From positions 10,236,001 through 10,300,000 of the forward strand of contig NC_067299.1 of assembly GCF_020740795.1 (NCBI RefSeq): a stretch of 64,000 nt of DNA, in the 5' to 3' direction. Positions within the stretch are counted from its first letter, which is position 1, and every line of letters begins with the position of its first letter. The translations under genes were made by a program, and so were the position numbers. This DNA comes from Apus apus. Taxonomy: Eukaryota; Chordata; Aves; Apodiformes; Apodidae. Shown in pieces: positions 11,701-24,128 of this stretch. The notes under the pieces are model-generated. The model searched no databases. It worked only from the letters and a program-made list of their open reading frames with translations, and was not told the origin of the DNA.

Positions 11701-14700
11701 GCCAAGAGTTGCTTTTCCTGTGGTTCCCTAGTTAACTGCTTTGTGAAGTCATTAGTGGTGCTGAAAATTCAGCCCTGGCATCACGCCTGGGTCTGACAGC
11801 CACTTGGTGCACGTGGCGCTCTGTGATTCTCCCATTACCACTACTTTTTTTGGCACCGAGTTTCTCTAGTCTCTCTGAGCACACCACAGTCTCAGTCACT
11901 GCCAACAACAGACAGTTGATGATACAAATCTGTTCTTACATTTGTCTTTTCAAGGCCTTGAAAATGCTGCTGCTGCTAATCATGTGCGAGAGTTCGTCTG
12001 CGTTGAGAACAGGCAGCTGGGACAAGCGTCTGTCCCCCTCTTCCGGTGTGAACGATACGTGACCAGGTGGTGTGTGCACATGAAGTACCTCCACGGGACT
12101 GCTCACTGCTTGCACCTGAAAACCTCTTCATCCAGGTAAGAAGAAATGCATGGAAGGGGTGTGTTCAAATAAAATGCTAGATGTCCTCAGGAAGAGCGAT
12201 CAGCTAAGACAGGGGTAGGATGGAGCACTATAGACCACACTTACCACGTACCAACCTTGAAACCCTGAAGCTCCTGAGAAATTCTTTCTCTTTGGGCTGC
12301 TCTGCCATGCCTGGGGTGCAGATGGCAATTCACCCTTTTAGGACCATCATCTCTTCAGACATTCTCCACTTCTGCTGCAGGCATGTGCCATTTTCAGCTT
12401 CAAAACCCTTCCTTTTGTTCCTTTTGTGTCATCCTTTCCTTACCTTTGGTGGCTTCATGATTTAATTTAACCTTGTAATCTTTAAGTCTGTTAGACTTTT
12501 CCTTTCCCAGTCCCTTTACTGGGAAAATGTAACATTTGCTAAAAGTTGAATAGGTAGAACAAAGTTGCTCAAGTAGATTTGCTGAGATAAGGTGGGAGTG
12601 TTTTAATAATAAGTTTGAAAGGCATACTAGAGAGGGGGAAATTAAGTGGGCAAAGTGTCTTTGAGCTTTGGGGAGCACCAAGACTTTCTTTGGGAAGTTT
12701 TTTAAGTACAGAGGCTCTGGCAAAAAGCTGAGCAATTCAAAGATCACTCATCTCTTCTGGTGATAATCTTATTTTAGCTTTTATCTCCCTGTGAATCTAA
12801 AAGCACTTATGAAGGAATTGGTATAATTTTTCCCCATTAGCCTGTGGTCAGCTAATAGCTAAACTAGAAATTGAACTTGAGTGCTGGGTGGTCAGCCCAG
12901 TGCAGCACTGGTACTGGGGGCTTTGCCAGGCTCAGGGGAGGCAGCTCCTGGCTGACACAGTGGCCAGGACTCTGGGCATTGGCTGCTGTTGCTGTCAGCC
13001 TGTCTGCCCCTAGAGACATTGGTGCTTCGGTTTCCCTGTGCTTGCAGTGCCCATGTTCCTGGCTCTGCCTCCTCACCCGTGGTTCTGTGCAGTGGCAGAG
13101 GATGCAAGGGAGGATATCGGGGCTGGAGTTGGTGCTGGAGCATCTGTATCACTGCACTTTGCTGGCAAAAGGGTGAGCAGGGCAGGTTTTGTACAAGGCT
13201 TGCTTGAGGCTGTTGCAATTTCCTCAGGAAGCAATCAAATGGTTGTCTCTGTTGTTACTGCTTTGCAGTGGTGTTGATTGAAAAATCCAGATTTTTTTAG
13301 TCTCCTGAATCAAGTGTTATCAGATGACTTCCTGTTATAGCTCCCAGATTTATGGAGGAGATCCATCAAAGAAACCCTTGTAGCTACTGTTGCACTTGTG
13401 TGTGTGTGAAGCGTAATCTGGTTGTTTCTGAAGAAATAAAATATGACAGGAGCTGGTTAAATAGCAAGTGATTTCGATAGTGAGGCAGCAGTGACTACAG
13501 GCTGATTAGCTTGTTCTCCACTCCTGGATCAAATGACTTACATGTAAGTAAACAATGTCTGAATCCCCAAAACAGGTTCTGATATTATCAGTGGATTTAG
13601 ACAACTGGAATGCTGACAGCAAGTGTGAGGAGGCAGGGATTCTGTACCCAAGGAGCAGATAAAACCTCACCCGTGCTGTGTGCAGCAGCATCACTGCACA
13701 TCCTATCTGGTTTCCTTTTGTATCTTCCTATTTCAGTTGACAACAAGAGTCAGAGGTACCAGCTGCTTAATCTAGAAAAGATTGTCAGCAGTATCAGTTT
13801 TTTTTCTTTGCTTTCATATTTCCTGCACTTCCAATACTCAAACCCGCTAAAGTTATTTCTTCTGACCATACTGCTCCAGGTATTATTTTTACTGTTTCTG
13901 TGGCTTTGTGCAGCTCTCTGTATATAAAGAAATGTACACTACACATACCTTGGTTCTTCCAGGAGGAAAAAACCTGCAATAATAAATGAAGTCTGGTAGA
14001 TGGAGTGAAGGTGGAAATAATGCTGTGGAGTGCAGCATGTGTGTGACTGTAGGCTACTTTGTGGTGGATCTGTGTTTATTTTAGCAGTGTCCTAGTTCCT
14101 GCTAGCTCTCTGTTACCTCTTCCACACTAGAAAAGAAAACAACAAAAAACAAAGCTAATAATTTTCATATAATAAATAGAAGGGTAGTACTTTGGCTGGA
14201 AGAGAAGCAATTTTCCGTACTGAAAACATCATCAAATAATAATAACAATAAAAATGTCTTTCTTCAAATAACAATTGGCATCAAAATACTTTTTTTGTGA
14301 GGGAAAACTTGTAATTTGAAATGTTGAGCTGAAGTTTTCCTTCTACATTCAATCCCAGAGCCTTAATTTCCTGGTTGTTTACTAGTTGAAGGTTGATACA
14401 ACAATTTCTGCTCCTGGAGTTTATCCCACTTCCTGTGGTGTCAGTTAAATACTGACACTCACATAAGTGAGTGGGCACAGTCATCAGGGGTGTCTACCAA
14501 ATAATTCCCTCAGGTCTGACTTTGTGGTGGTATTGTGAAAAGGTGCACGAACCTTTACCAAGGTTGGGAAGCAGATGTTGTGATGGTGGAGATGTTGGTT
14601 GGTGGCTTGGCCAGAGTTCTAACCTCACTAATCTGTCTCCATGCTGTTATTCTGAGATGCTGTTCAGAAAGCATTTGCAGTGAGTTGTTTTCTGGAAGGT

Positions 14701-14847
14701 CACATTGAAGATGGTAGCCAAACCATGAACATGAGGAAGGGTGGGCTAGGGAGACATGGGGGTGGTTTCAGTGGACATGGGTCTTTCACTTTGGATTTAT
14801 GCTTGATAAATATTGTAAGGGAATTTTGAGGAGGTCAATTTTGAGGA
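8758..14847. other. Upstream flank, 6 kb without gene or clear repeat
   Basis: No CR1 and no recognisable coding exon. A GC-richer patch at 12880-13220 is open in several frames on both strands, which reflects composition. A short AT-rich tract of aat/aac units lies at about 14235-14255. Confidence 0.6.
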
Positions 14848-15388
14848 GCTCTCCCTGTCTACTCTGCCCTAGTGAGACCTCACCTAGAGTATTGCATCCA
14901 GTTCTGGCCTCCCCAGTTCCAGAGGGACAGGGATGTACTTGAGAGAGTCGAATGGAGGCTACAAGGATGATGAAGGGGCTGGAACACCTGCCTGATGAGG
15001 AAAGGCTGAGAGACCTGGGCCTGTTTAGTCTGGAGAGGAGAAGACTGAGGGGGGATCTAATTGATGTCTATTAATACATGAGGGCATCAAGAAGGCAGGG
15101 ACAAGCTCTTGTCACTTGTGCCCCGTGACAGGACGAGGGGCAATGGATTCAAACTGGAGCCCAGGAAGTTCCACCTCAACATGAGGAAGAACTTCTTTCC
15201 TGTGAGAGTGACAGAGCCCTGGGCCAGGCTGCCCAGAGAGGCTGTGGAGTCTCCTTCTCTGGAGACTTTCCAGACCTGTCTGGATGCCTTTCTGAGTGAG
15301 CTGCCCTGGTTTTGGTCCTGCTCTGGCAGGGGGGTTGGACTGGATGATCTTCAGAGGTCCCTTCCCAACCCCTGACATTCTGTGAAGG
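14848..15388 (+). mobile_element. CR1 LINE fragment, 3' end
   Basis: Sense-oriented ORF2 tail and 3' UTR. The peptide [20 protein letters not shown] is followed by NFFPVRVTEPWARLPREAVE and [19 protein letters not shown]. It ends in gatcttcagaggtcccttcc and a single attctgtgaa. It is 5'-truncated, and its last 88 codons are still open. Confidence 0.94.
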
Positions 15389-17640
15389 TCCAGTTTATTC
15401 TCTAGAAGGACAGCAGTCAAGAATAGAAGGTAAATCTTGGTGTAATTTGGTGGGAGGAATTGACACATAGCTCTGGAAAGAAGGAAGAGAAGTCTTCAGT
15501 GCAGAATGGCTGGAAACTGTAAAGATATGAGAAGCAGAGAGCAGATGCACTGAAAGGGCAAGACCAAAGAGGGAGTGTGTAGTTCCAGCAGTTCAGCTCT
15601 TTTACTTGGGCAAGTTGAGCTAAAGCTGCAGAAGCAATGTGGGCAAATGGGCTCTCCAGGCTCATCTCTGGCACTGAGGTGCTTTTAGCACCCTTGCCCA
15701 AACGGCAGTGATGCACAGAACACCTCAGCAATGCAGCCACTGATCACTTCTGCCATTTCTGGCATGTTCTCATGGTCTTTGAAATGAATCAACAATCAAA
15801 AGAATTAACTTTTTTTCTGCCCAAATGTCTCCCCTTTTTCACCCTACCAGAAGTGCTGCGAAGCAGTTGAAATCATGACAGATACAGAGAATTACTGATA
15901 TTGAGGGCCAAGCTACTTCTTTCTGAATGGAGGGGGAAGATGGATTTTTGTGGAGAACTTTCTGTTGTTCTGGTTTATAACAAAGCAAAACTGCATATTT
16001 ACATATGGAAAAGGAATTAGAGAAGTTTTAACACTGATATTTTGTTTGAAAACTGATTTCCCATGTTAATTAAACCTCTGCAGTGCAAACCTTGTATCTG
16101 ACACTTGGTGATACAGATGGCATGGGCTGGCATCTAAGATCTCTGGATTGAATCATTACCCCTATGTAATATACCAAGGGCCAGCCATGCATGATGTTTT
16201 TGACAAGGATAAACCCAGCTGGCTCATACTAGCAGAACACAACATTTATTTCAGTCAGCTATTGAGTGATAGTCCTTTCAGTGCTGTTCTTGTTGCCAAG
16301 TCTGCTTTCCAAAGCCCCTAAGGACATTGCTGAATGTTGTCAGGAGCAGAGATTTTTTCACACTCCTGCTCTTTGCAACCATCTCAAACTTACCCTTACT
16401 TTCCAAGTATAGAACTGTTTTCTTCATCACCAAGCAAGAATGTTTCAAATTAATTCATATGGTAAAATAAATCTGGGAAGCTCTTCCTGTCTGTTCTGGG
16501 GAAAGCTGCATTCCAGACGTTGTGGGATGGGTATGTGAAAGGGAGAGTATTTTGGTGCATGTAATATGCTTTTTTTTTAAAAAAAAAAAAGCTTCAGCAA
16601 GTACACGAACAAGAATGCAGAATTTCAGCTGGTGAGAACTAGAAACTGAAACGGCTCCAGGATATGTGGGTCATGAGGGAAACTTGGGGAACTTCTGCAT
16701 AGAAGAGTTACTTTCCAAGTACTACACTGTGCTTTCACCTGTCCTAAGGTGTGAACTGTGCCTACACCAAGAGACCCAAATGTGTGCAGTGACACTAAGG
16801 AGGGAAACAAATGGGGGAGGTGTGTGTGGGAAGTAAATCTGTTTAGGCAGTGAAATGCCAAACAATTGGCATTGACTCTGAGGATACTGCACTGCAGTCT
16901 GATTTGGTTTAGAAGGGTATTTCAGACCCTGTCTAACTGAGAGCTTGTAAGAGTGCTCTTGGATCTTCTAATCTTGTTCTTGAATGGCTTGTTCTTGCTG
17001 AAGAGCAAGAAGTGTCTAACAAAAATACTACCAACTTGAGGAAAAAGCCTGTTCTTACAGTAAAACTGAGCAATATGTCCTTTAAAAAGGGGTTTATTTC
17101 TTGAAGCAAGGCACTTTACTGCTACCTACACATTTAAGAAATGTACATATATGAAATTTGATTTACCTGTAAACTCCTCAGTCTGTGAGTAAATTAGATT
17201 TTTATTATGCATGCAGAGTTCCTGGTTATTGCATTTGAAACATCCTGGATGGAGCCATTGGAAATGGAAACAAGGTGCTGAAAGCTGAATTCTAGAGGGA
17301 ACATGTGAGTAGTCTCTCAGCCCAGGGATATAAATCCACTCCTAGAGAGAGAGGAACAGGATTGCATCCTTTATTATTACAAATTCCAGGCTCCCCCCAT
17401 CAGCAGAAGATCTGCATGGGACAGAACAGGCAGGATGATTTACACTTTATCCTTTCCTGTTGACCTGTCCTTGCTTTTTCCTTGAAGGCTGAAGTCTCCA
17501 GGTGCTCCTGTGTGTAAAGTTTGTCATCTTACAGGGGAAGAAACACCATAGGGTGCAAAGGAGAGTGTCCATGGCCTTGAGCAAACCCCCAGGGTGGCAA
17601 CTGGCTGCATTGTCCAGCTCCTCAGACAATCACCCCTGTT
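15389..17640. other. Upstream flank, no gene seen
   Basis: Unique-looking sequence. The only distinct structure is the T9/A12 inverted repeat at 16568-16592. Confidence 0.6.
16568..16592. repeat. T/A inverted repeat
   Basis: GC, nine T, twelve A, GC: an 11-bp perfect inverted repeat around a three-base centre. It probably arose by homopolymer slippage. It may form a weak cruciform and is likely to be length-polymorphic. Confidence 0.85.
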
Positions 17641-18112
17641 ACAGAGTCACAGAGTGGTCAGGGTTGGGAGGGACCTCTGAAGATCATCTAGTTCCAACTC
17701 CCCTGCTAGAGCAGGATCACCTACAGTAGATCCCACAGGAACACATCCAGACAGGTTTGGAATGTCTCCAGAGAAGGAGCCTCCACAGTCTCCCTGGGCA
17801 GTCTGTCCCAGGGCTCTGATACTCTCACGGTAAAGAAGTTTTTCCTTATGTTTAATTTGAACCTCCTGTGCTGCAGCTTGTGCCCATTGCCCCTGGTCCT
17901 GCCACTGGACACTGTGGAAACAAGCCTGGCCCCATCCTCCTGACACCCCCTCTTTAGTTATTTATAAGCTTTGATGAGCTCAGCCTCCTCTTCTCCCAGC
18001 TGATCTGCCCCAGCTCCCTCAGCCTTTCCTCACAGGGCAGGTGCTCCATTCCTCTAATGCTCTTTGTGGCCTGTGCTGGACTCTTTCCAGTAGCTCTGCT
18101 CTGTCCAGAGGG
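17641..18112 (-). mobile_element. CR1 LINE fragment, 3' end
   Basis: Antisense copy beginning acagagtcacagagtggtca on the plus strand. The minus-strand translation at 17721-17912 reads [20 protein letters not shown] then [20 protein letters not shown], the CR1 ORF2 C-terminus. It is the same 3' UTR class as the copies at 5431 and 14848. Confidence 0.93.
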
Positions 18113-20279
18113 CTGGACACCTCAACTCTGGCCAGTTTGCAAATAACATGCAAAAACTCTTGTGCTTGCTGGGAGGGGTGTGTGTCTGAGTGTTGGAACT
18201 GTTTTCCCTAAATGAATGCTACTTGATCCACTTGGCTGTGCTCCTCTATAGAGTATTTACATAAATGCACCCAAAATAAATTACATTCTGATTACTTCAT
18301 TACTGTGAAGTTATTGTAATTGAGAAGATGGTCAGAGAAGAGGAGCTAAGAAATTAACAGGAGCCTGAAGGATTTGATTAATAAGGAAATTGCTAGAAGG
18401 CACCAAGGGTGACGGAGGGAGGGGTGGAACATAATACACTATAAATATTTGAAGAACAAAAATATGAAGAGGGATTACTCAAGACAGGAGCAAGGTGAAA
18501 CTAGAGAGGTATGAAATAAATGCAAGGAAGAAGAACATTCCTGACAATGAGATATTTCAGGCTGGGTACTCAGTACCTCAGAGGGACACTTGGCCAATAG
18601 CATGGCTTAAGCCTAAATGGAAAAGACAAGGAATAACAGCCTACAGCAGGCAATCCTTTACAGTGAGGCAGGAGGAGATGATGAGTGACTTAGTCATTCA
18701 TGGCAGGATGAAGTACTGATAACCTGGCTGGCTCACTGGTATTTTAAAATTGAGGTGTCATGGAAGTGTGCAAATGGGAACAAGATGGTTGAGCAGCCCT
18801 GGTGCATAGATGGGAAGAACTGGAAACTGTCAGTTCTGAGATTTCTGGGGGAAAAAAAAAAAAAAGAAGAAAATTACTATCCATACAGCTTCTAATTTTG
18901 TCTTGAATTTTTACAGAAATGTACTTTTGTGACAGCAAATTATTTTTAATTGCATACTAGGTGGTTATGATTGTGTTTTAGACCTATCCCAGTTGCTCCC
19001 CAGTGTTGCAGCTGTCCGAGTTGCATGAGAATTCCCAAAAAGATGTTGCAGGAGGAACCCTGTGCTTCTGTGTTTCTCAGTTCTGCTGCAGGGCAGGACT
19101 AACACCCACTTGCTGTTGCTCAGCACACTCGATAAAAGTATCTTTTTAAAGCAATTCAAACAACTTTAAAATACAAACCAGTAGGACTGGGAAGTAAGCA
19201 AGTGCCAAGTCGTATGGCAGTGTAGAGCTTCTCTTAAGTGTTCTCTGCCCCTGGATGAGCAATAAGATCTCTTCTTAGCCAAGCAGGTTCCCACCACCCT
19301 GAGGAGCCACATCTCTTGCCTCCTTTCAGTTAATTCCATGCTATCAGGCAACATGAAGTGGATCAACTTACCTCTCTGTCATACATCTTTGTATTATAAT
19401 GTTTCTCAGTTGTCTGAAACACTCTGCAGGAACACATCCCAGTAGATCTATATAACTATCTTCAGTACTTAGTTTAAATTCAATATTGCCAGCAAGAAAG
19501 ATGACTTAAAATGCTCATGTTGTATTACACTTTTAGTGAAGCCATTACTGGAGTCATGCTTCTTATTTATATTAACATGTTGTTAACTGTAACATAATAA
19601 AGATGCAAAATGCATGAAGTCAATTACCTGCAGATTTAAGGAGTGTACATTAAGGAAACGTTCTAATTTACCTTCACATTTGCTGAATACAGACCCTGCA
19701 ATAGTTTGAATATGAAAGCATTCAGTTAACTCTCTTTAATTCCATTAATTAATTTCTGTTATCACTTGTTGTGCCTATTTACTTCAGTTAGAAAATTCCC
19801 TTAAGTCCTAACAAGCTCAAAATATAAGGTTTATTTAAAAATATCATTTGGACTCTAAGAGCTTATTAGCTAAAACCTGTATTCCAATATAATCTTCAAC
19901 TTCACAGAAGGATTTCAGTTATTTAAAATGTTTTTTTTCTGGTTTTCATTAATTTGTAACTTGAGAAGTGTGGAAAGCCTCTTATTCAATAGAGAGAACT
20001 TTTCAAAACATGCCCAAGCCTGCAGTTTGTTTTTTTACAAGGAAAAAGCATATCACCTTCTGCTTTTGCAGTATTTTGTCAAAAATGCTGAGAGCTTTGT
20101 ATGTACATGCTAATCAAATTAGATCTGGTAGAAAACAGTTTTTTTACCTGCGCTGTCCAGTTGTGAACCAGGTCTCCATAATGCTCTTTTGTTGCTGTTG
20201 AAAATTGTTGCTGAACTGCAAAGAATAGTGGCAACTGGGAAGCACTAGGGAAACTTGTTTGTTGGGTGGTTTTGGTTTT
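18113..20279. other. Upstream flank, no gene seen
   Basis: AT-rich, especially 19400-20150. An A14 run lies at 18852-18865. A 74-codon plus ORF at 18495-18719 is unrecognised. The flat AT-rich block could include conserved non-coding DNA, but nothing here demonstrates it. Confidence 0.55.
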
Positions 20280-20805
20280 CATAGAATCACAGAATCCCAG
20301 ACTGGTTTGGGTTGGAAGGGGCCTTAAAGATCATCAGGTTCCAACCCCCTGCATGGGCAGGGACACCTCCCACCAGCCCAGGCTGCTCCAAGCCCCATCC
20401 AACCTGCCCTTCAACACTGCCAGGGATGGGGCAGCCACAGCTTCCCTGGGCAACCTGGGCCAGGGTCTCAGCACCCTCACAGTGAAGAGCTTATTCCTAA
20501 TATCCAACTCAGTCTTCCCTCTCTCAGTTTGAAACCATTCTCCCTCATCCTATCATACCCTGCCCTTGTCCCAAGTCCCTCCCCAGCTTTCCTGGAGCCC
20601 CTTTCAGGCACTGGAAGCTGCTCTAAGGTCTCCCTGGAGCCTTCTCTTCTCCAGGCTGAACACCCCAACTCTCCCAAGGTCTCCCTGGAGCCTTCTCTTC
20701 TCCAGGCTGAACACCCCAACTCTCCCAAGGTCTCCCTGGAGCCTTCTCTTCTCCAGGCTGAACACCCCAACTCTCCCAGCCTGTCTCCAGAGCAGAAGGG
20801 CTCCA
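20280..20805 (-). mobile_element. CR1 LINE fragment with internal tandem triplication
   Basis: Antisense CR1 of the class whose 3' UTR reads ggtgtccctgcccatgcagg ahead of ggttggaac. The plus strand opens with atagaatcacagaatcccag. Minus-strand peptides typical of the ORF2 tail are recognisable. A 51-bp unit within it is present three times in perfect tandem (20625-20777), listed separately. Confidence 0.93.
20625..20777. repeat. Perfect 3 x 51-bp tandem repeat inside a CR1
   Basis: Three copies of a 51-bp unit start at 20625, 20676 and 20727, each opening aaggtctccctggag and closing cccaactctccc. I read no differences among the copies. The unit is 17 codons, so the minus-strand frame stays open and repeats GELGCSAWRREGSR. 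Identity within an otherwise decayed element points to a recent expansion, and it may be polymorphic. Confidence 0.95.
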
Positions 20806-23747
20806 GTCTTTGTCTTTTATTGCTGGCTGTGGACACTATGCACAGTCTGTAACTTTACTGACAAAATGAGTGTAAATGAGTCAGTAAATCATGTGGAGAT
20901 CTGTCCTGAGAGCAAGTCATGTGTGAAGGGTTGCCAGTGCTGCTGTGCTGGTTGCTTTAAGTGATTCTTTGTGGTGCAAGTAGGCCGGCTGGCTGCTGAC
21001 TGGCTAATTAGCCTCTTGGCCATAACACAGAGCAAACGAGCAGAGCTGGTGGGTCAGTTTGGTCTCCTGGGCCTGTTGTTCCTGCTAACACCTGGGTACT
21101 TGCAGCCAAGGGGGCCCTGGGTTTCCCCATGTTGTGGTGCTCAGTTTGTAGCAGCCTCTTCTGGTGTAAACTTTGTCAGGTTTCTTCCAGATTCCTTACT
21201 AGAGTCATTTTAGGCTGTATTTCCCCAGAATGAGCCTCTTGGCCCAAGCAGAAGAATCTCTGCCATCTGTCCAGCAGGCAGACCTGGTGTACAGCAAGAC
21301 ATGTTGCACTCTCTCCAGAACTTGCTCCTCAGAGCAGCGTGGCCTTCTTATGTGTCCCTGTTGTAGAGTGAGGATCAGGGCAGTGTGACTTGTAACTGTC
21401 AGGAGCCTTTAAATCCTGTAAAACTTAGATGCCTATTGCACTGAATACTCTGCAGCAGAATCAGAACACCTGAGCAGTGTTGAAATTTAGGGATGTGAGT
21501 CCTTGCTTCCACAGGCTTCACTGGGACTTCCATGTGTCAAATTGGGTAAATGTTTATGTGATGAGTTAGAGGCTTGGAGACTGGGGCTCTTGTGCCAAGC
21601 AGTTTAGCACTGAGCCCCCAGGACAGCTGACAATCCTAAAACCCATAAGGGTTTATTCTTACAAGTAAAAAGGCAAAAGCTGGTGAATAATTTAGGGGGT
21701 CAAATCAATTGTGCACATTCAAAGCATCAGTAAATCACAGAAGGAGAATCAGGCTGTGCACCAGGCTTTAGTGTTCGCTGGTGGGGAATGAGGGAGGGAA
21801 AGGCCCTTTCTGTTCACTCAGAAAAGCACCAGCAGCAGCTGCAGGTGGCTGGGGCAGAGCCTTGTGCTGTGAGATCACACTGGAAAACACAATTAGGGAT
21901 GGATCCAAGGTGTGAAGTTATAATCTGACCTATGGTTGTGGCACTGAGGTTTCAAGGGAAGTGTGTTCAAATGTGCTCCTACGTGCTCGTCATCTACTGA
22001 GACAGACACAATACAGAATCATTCTTTAGGGGAAGAATGAATTAAAAACCCCAGATGTGCCCCACCCCTTGCTTCACCCTACTTGGCCAGAACAATGAGG
22101 GTTTTTAAAAGGCACTGGGAGGATGTGTGGTGGTGTGTTGAAGTGGGATACACCATGCCTGGGATAATGGAAGTTTTTATGCCCACTGGGGCTCTGTGCT
22201 GATTGACCCCCCCTTACCTGCTGCAATGGAAATAGATGTGGGTGGGATTTCTTTGGTGTGCTTTTTGGTGGTTTTTTTGCTTTTGAAACCAAATGGGTTA
22301 TTTGGGCCTTCTTCATTACAGCTAGCTGTGTACATCAATTGGGAACCATTTTCTAGATAGATCATTAAGTTATTGGCACTTGGGGGGCCAGCTGAAACCA
22401 AGGAACCCCACAGCTGTGCATGAGGTCTCCTGTTTGAGCTGGAGACAATGAAGTCTTTAGGGGTTAAGAGAGAAATCCCACCAGGACTTTGCTGCATCTT
22501 ATGAAAGCCAGGCTGCAAGTGACTTTCCCAGTATCTGGCTAAAAGTCCTTTGGCACAGCAGAGAGTTGTCATGGATACTCCAACTCCAGGCTGCAGTAAA
22601 GCACATCATTCATTACATTTATAAAATCTTCAGCACTTGAAAATCTGCTCTCAGTACCATTGCAAACCTACATCAAAGCAGATGGTGCAGCACGCCAAGA
22701 ATAATCTCTCTGTACATCCTCAGGCATGGTGAGGGCTCTGTTGCTCAATGAACTCCAACAGTGCCAATGAACCATCACCTGAGCACCATTAGGACACTTT
22801 TTAATGTAAATAAAGGTAAAATTTGTCTCAGTTTGACTAGAGATCCCTTACTGTTCTAGACTGCCCTTTTCAGGCTGAATGTTCAGTTCTCCCTTAACTA
22901 AGATGAGCTGTTTGGAACACAAGAGCTGACAGCACAGCCCTGCCACCCCAGAGCTCTGCTGGGTGTTCTGGAAGGTGGAGAAAACAACAGCACAAGAGCT
23001 TGATTTGGTGATTTGCTTTATTGTAAAGATGCAGGGAGAATTTTTCTTCATGTTAAAGTTACAAACTAGAGAGCATGAAGAGAAGTTGAAAATAAGACCC
23101 GTTATTAACCTGCCTTGGCTTTGGAGTGTGTCTGTATTTAATATGTCTGACAGACTCTACCCCAGTTCCCTGCTTAATTGCCAATTAGTGCAATGGGTGT
23201 CTGTGCATCTCTCTAGGATTAATTTTATCTGGGTGCTGACAGGTCACAGGGAGGAGCCAGGTGAACAGAAGATGGGTCCTGAAAGGCACCTGATTCCATT
23301 TTTCCTTAAATATTCTTCCTAGGAGCTGACAGCAACAACAGTATCTGTGTTATTGTTTTGTTGAGCAGATACATTTTTTCAGAAAACGTGGCTTTCAGGT
23401 TAGGTTCTAGACTGTCCAACTGAATAAACTGTCAAGTGCACCACAATTCACATTTGATTCTCCCTTTTGAGGTTGAAAAGAATGAATTGTAACTCCTCTG
23501 AGAGCATGGCATTGATAGCTCATTGGCTTGAGTGAAGCAGATACCCAATTAAGGGCTGATTGAAAAAAATGTGTGTGCTAATAATAATGCCTTCTGGCTG
23601 TTATTAGTGTGGGTAATAAATCTGTGATTGAAGGTGGTGCTCACTTCCCAAGTGTTGTGTGCTGCTCTGTAATGAAGAAATACAGCCTTTCTTGTCATGG
23701 CCTGCTATGAAGATATCTCTAGTAGCAGGTAACTCTTTAATGTGTAC
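20806..23747. other. Upstream flank with one exon candidate
   Basis: No recognisable gene or repeat apart from the minus-strand exon candidate at 22218-22391. Minus-strand frames overlap for 22074-22572. Confidence 0.55.
22218..22391 (-). other. Candidate internal exon, unrecognised protein
   Basis: On the minus strand an acceptor (ggggttccttggtttcag) is followed by 174 open bases and a strong donor, gcagcag|gtaagg. The exon is symmetrical (phase 1 to phase 1). The translation includes SANNLMIYLENGSQLMYT and then a lysine-rich stretch (SKKTTKKHTKE). I do not recognise a domain. The open frame extends well upstream of the acceptor, to 22572, so the border is uncertain. Confidence 0.22.
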
Positions 23748-24128
23748 ATCTGGAGGCCAAGGGGAGACCTTATCACCCTCTACAACTCCCTGAAAGAAGG
23801 TTGTAGGGAGGCAGGTGTTGGCTTCTTCTCCCAAGTAAATAACAAGAGGACCAGAGGAAATGGCCTGAAGTTGTGGCAGGGGAGCTTTAGGTTGGATATT
23901 AGGAAGAATTTCTATACTGAAAGGGTTGTCAGGCACTGGAACAGACTGCCCAGGGAGGTGGTGGAGTCACCATCTCTGGAGGGATTCAAAAGCTGTGTAG
24001 ATTTGGCTCTTCATGACATGCTCTAGTGGCCAAGGTTGTGGGTTTTGGGTTTGTCGTGGTTTTTTTTTGTTAACAGTTGGACTCTGTGATCTTAGAGGTC
24101 CTTTCCAACAATGACAATTCTGTGAAAA
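23748..24128 (+). mobile_element. CR1 LINE fragment, 3' end
   Basis: Sense ORF2 tail: [20 protein letters not shown], then [20 protein letters not shown] and [13 protein letters not shown]. The 3' UTR includes gttggactctgtgatcttag and ends attctgtgaaaac. A T-rich insertion (about 24058-24070) interrupts the 3' UTR. Confidence 0.93.
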
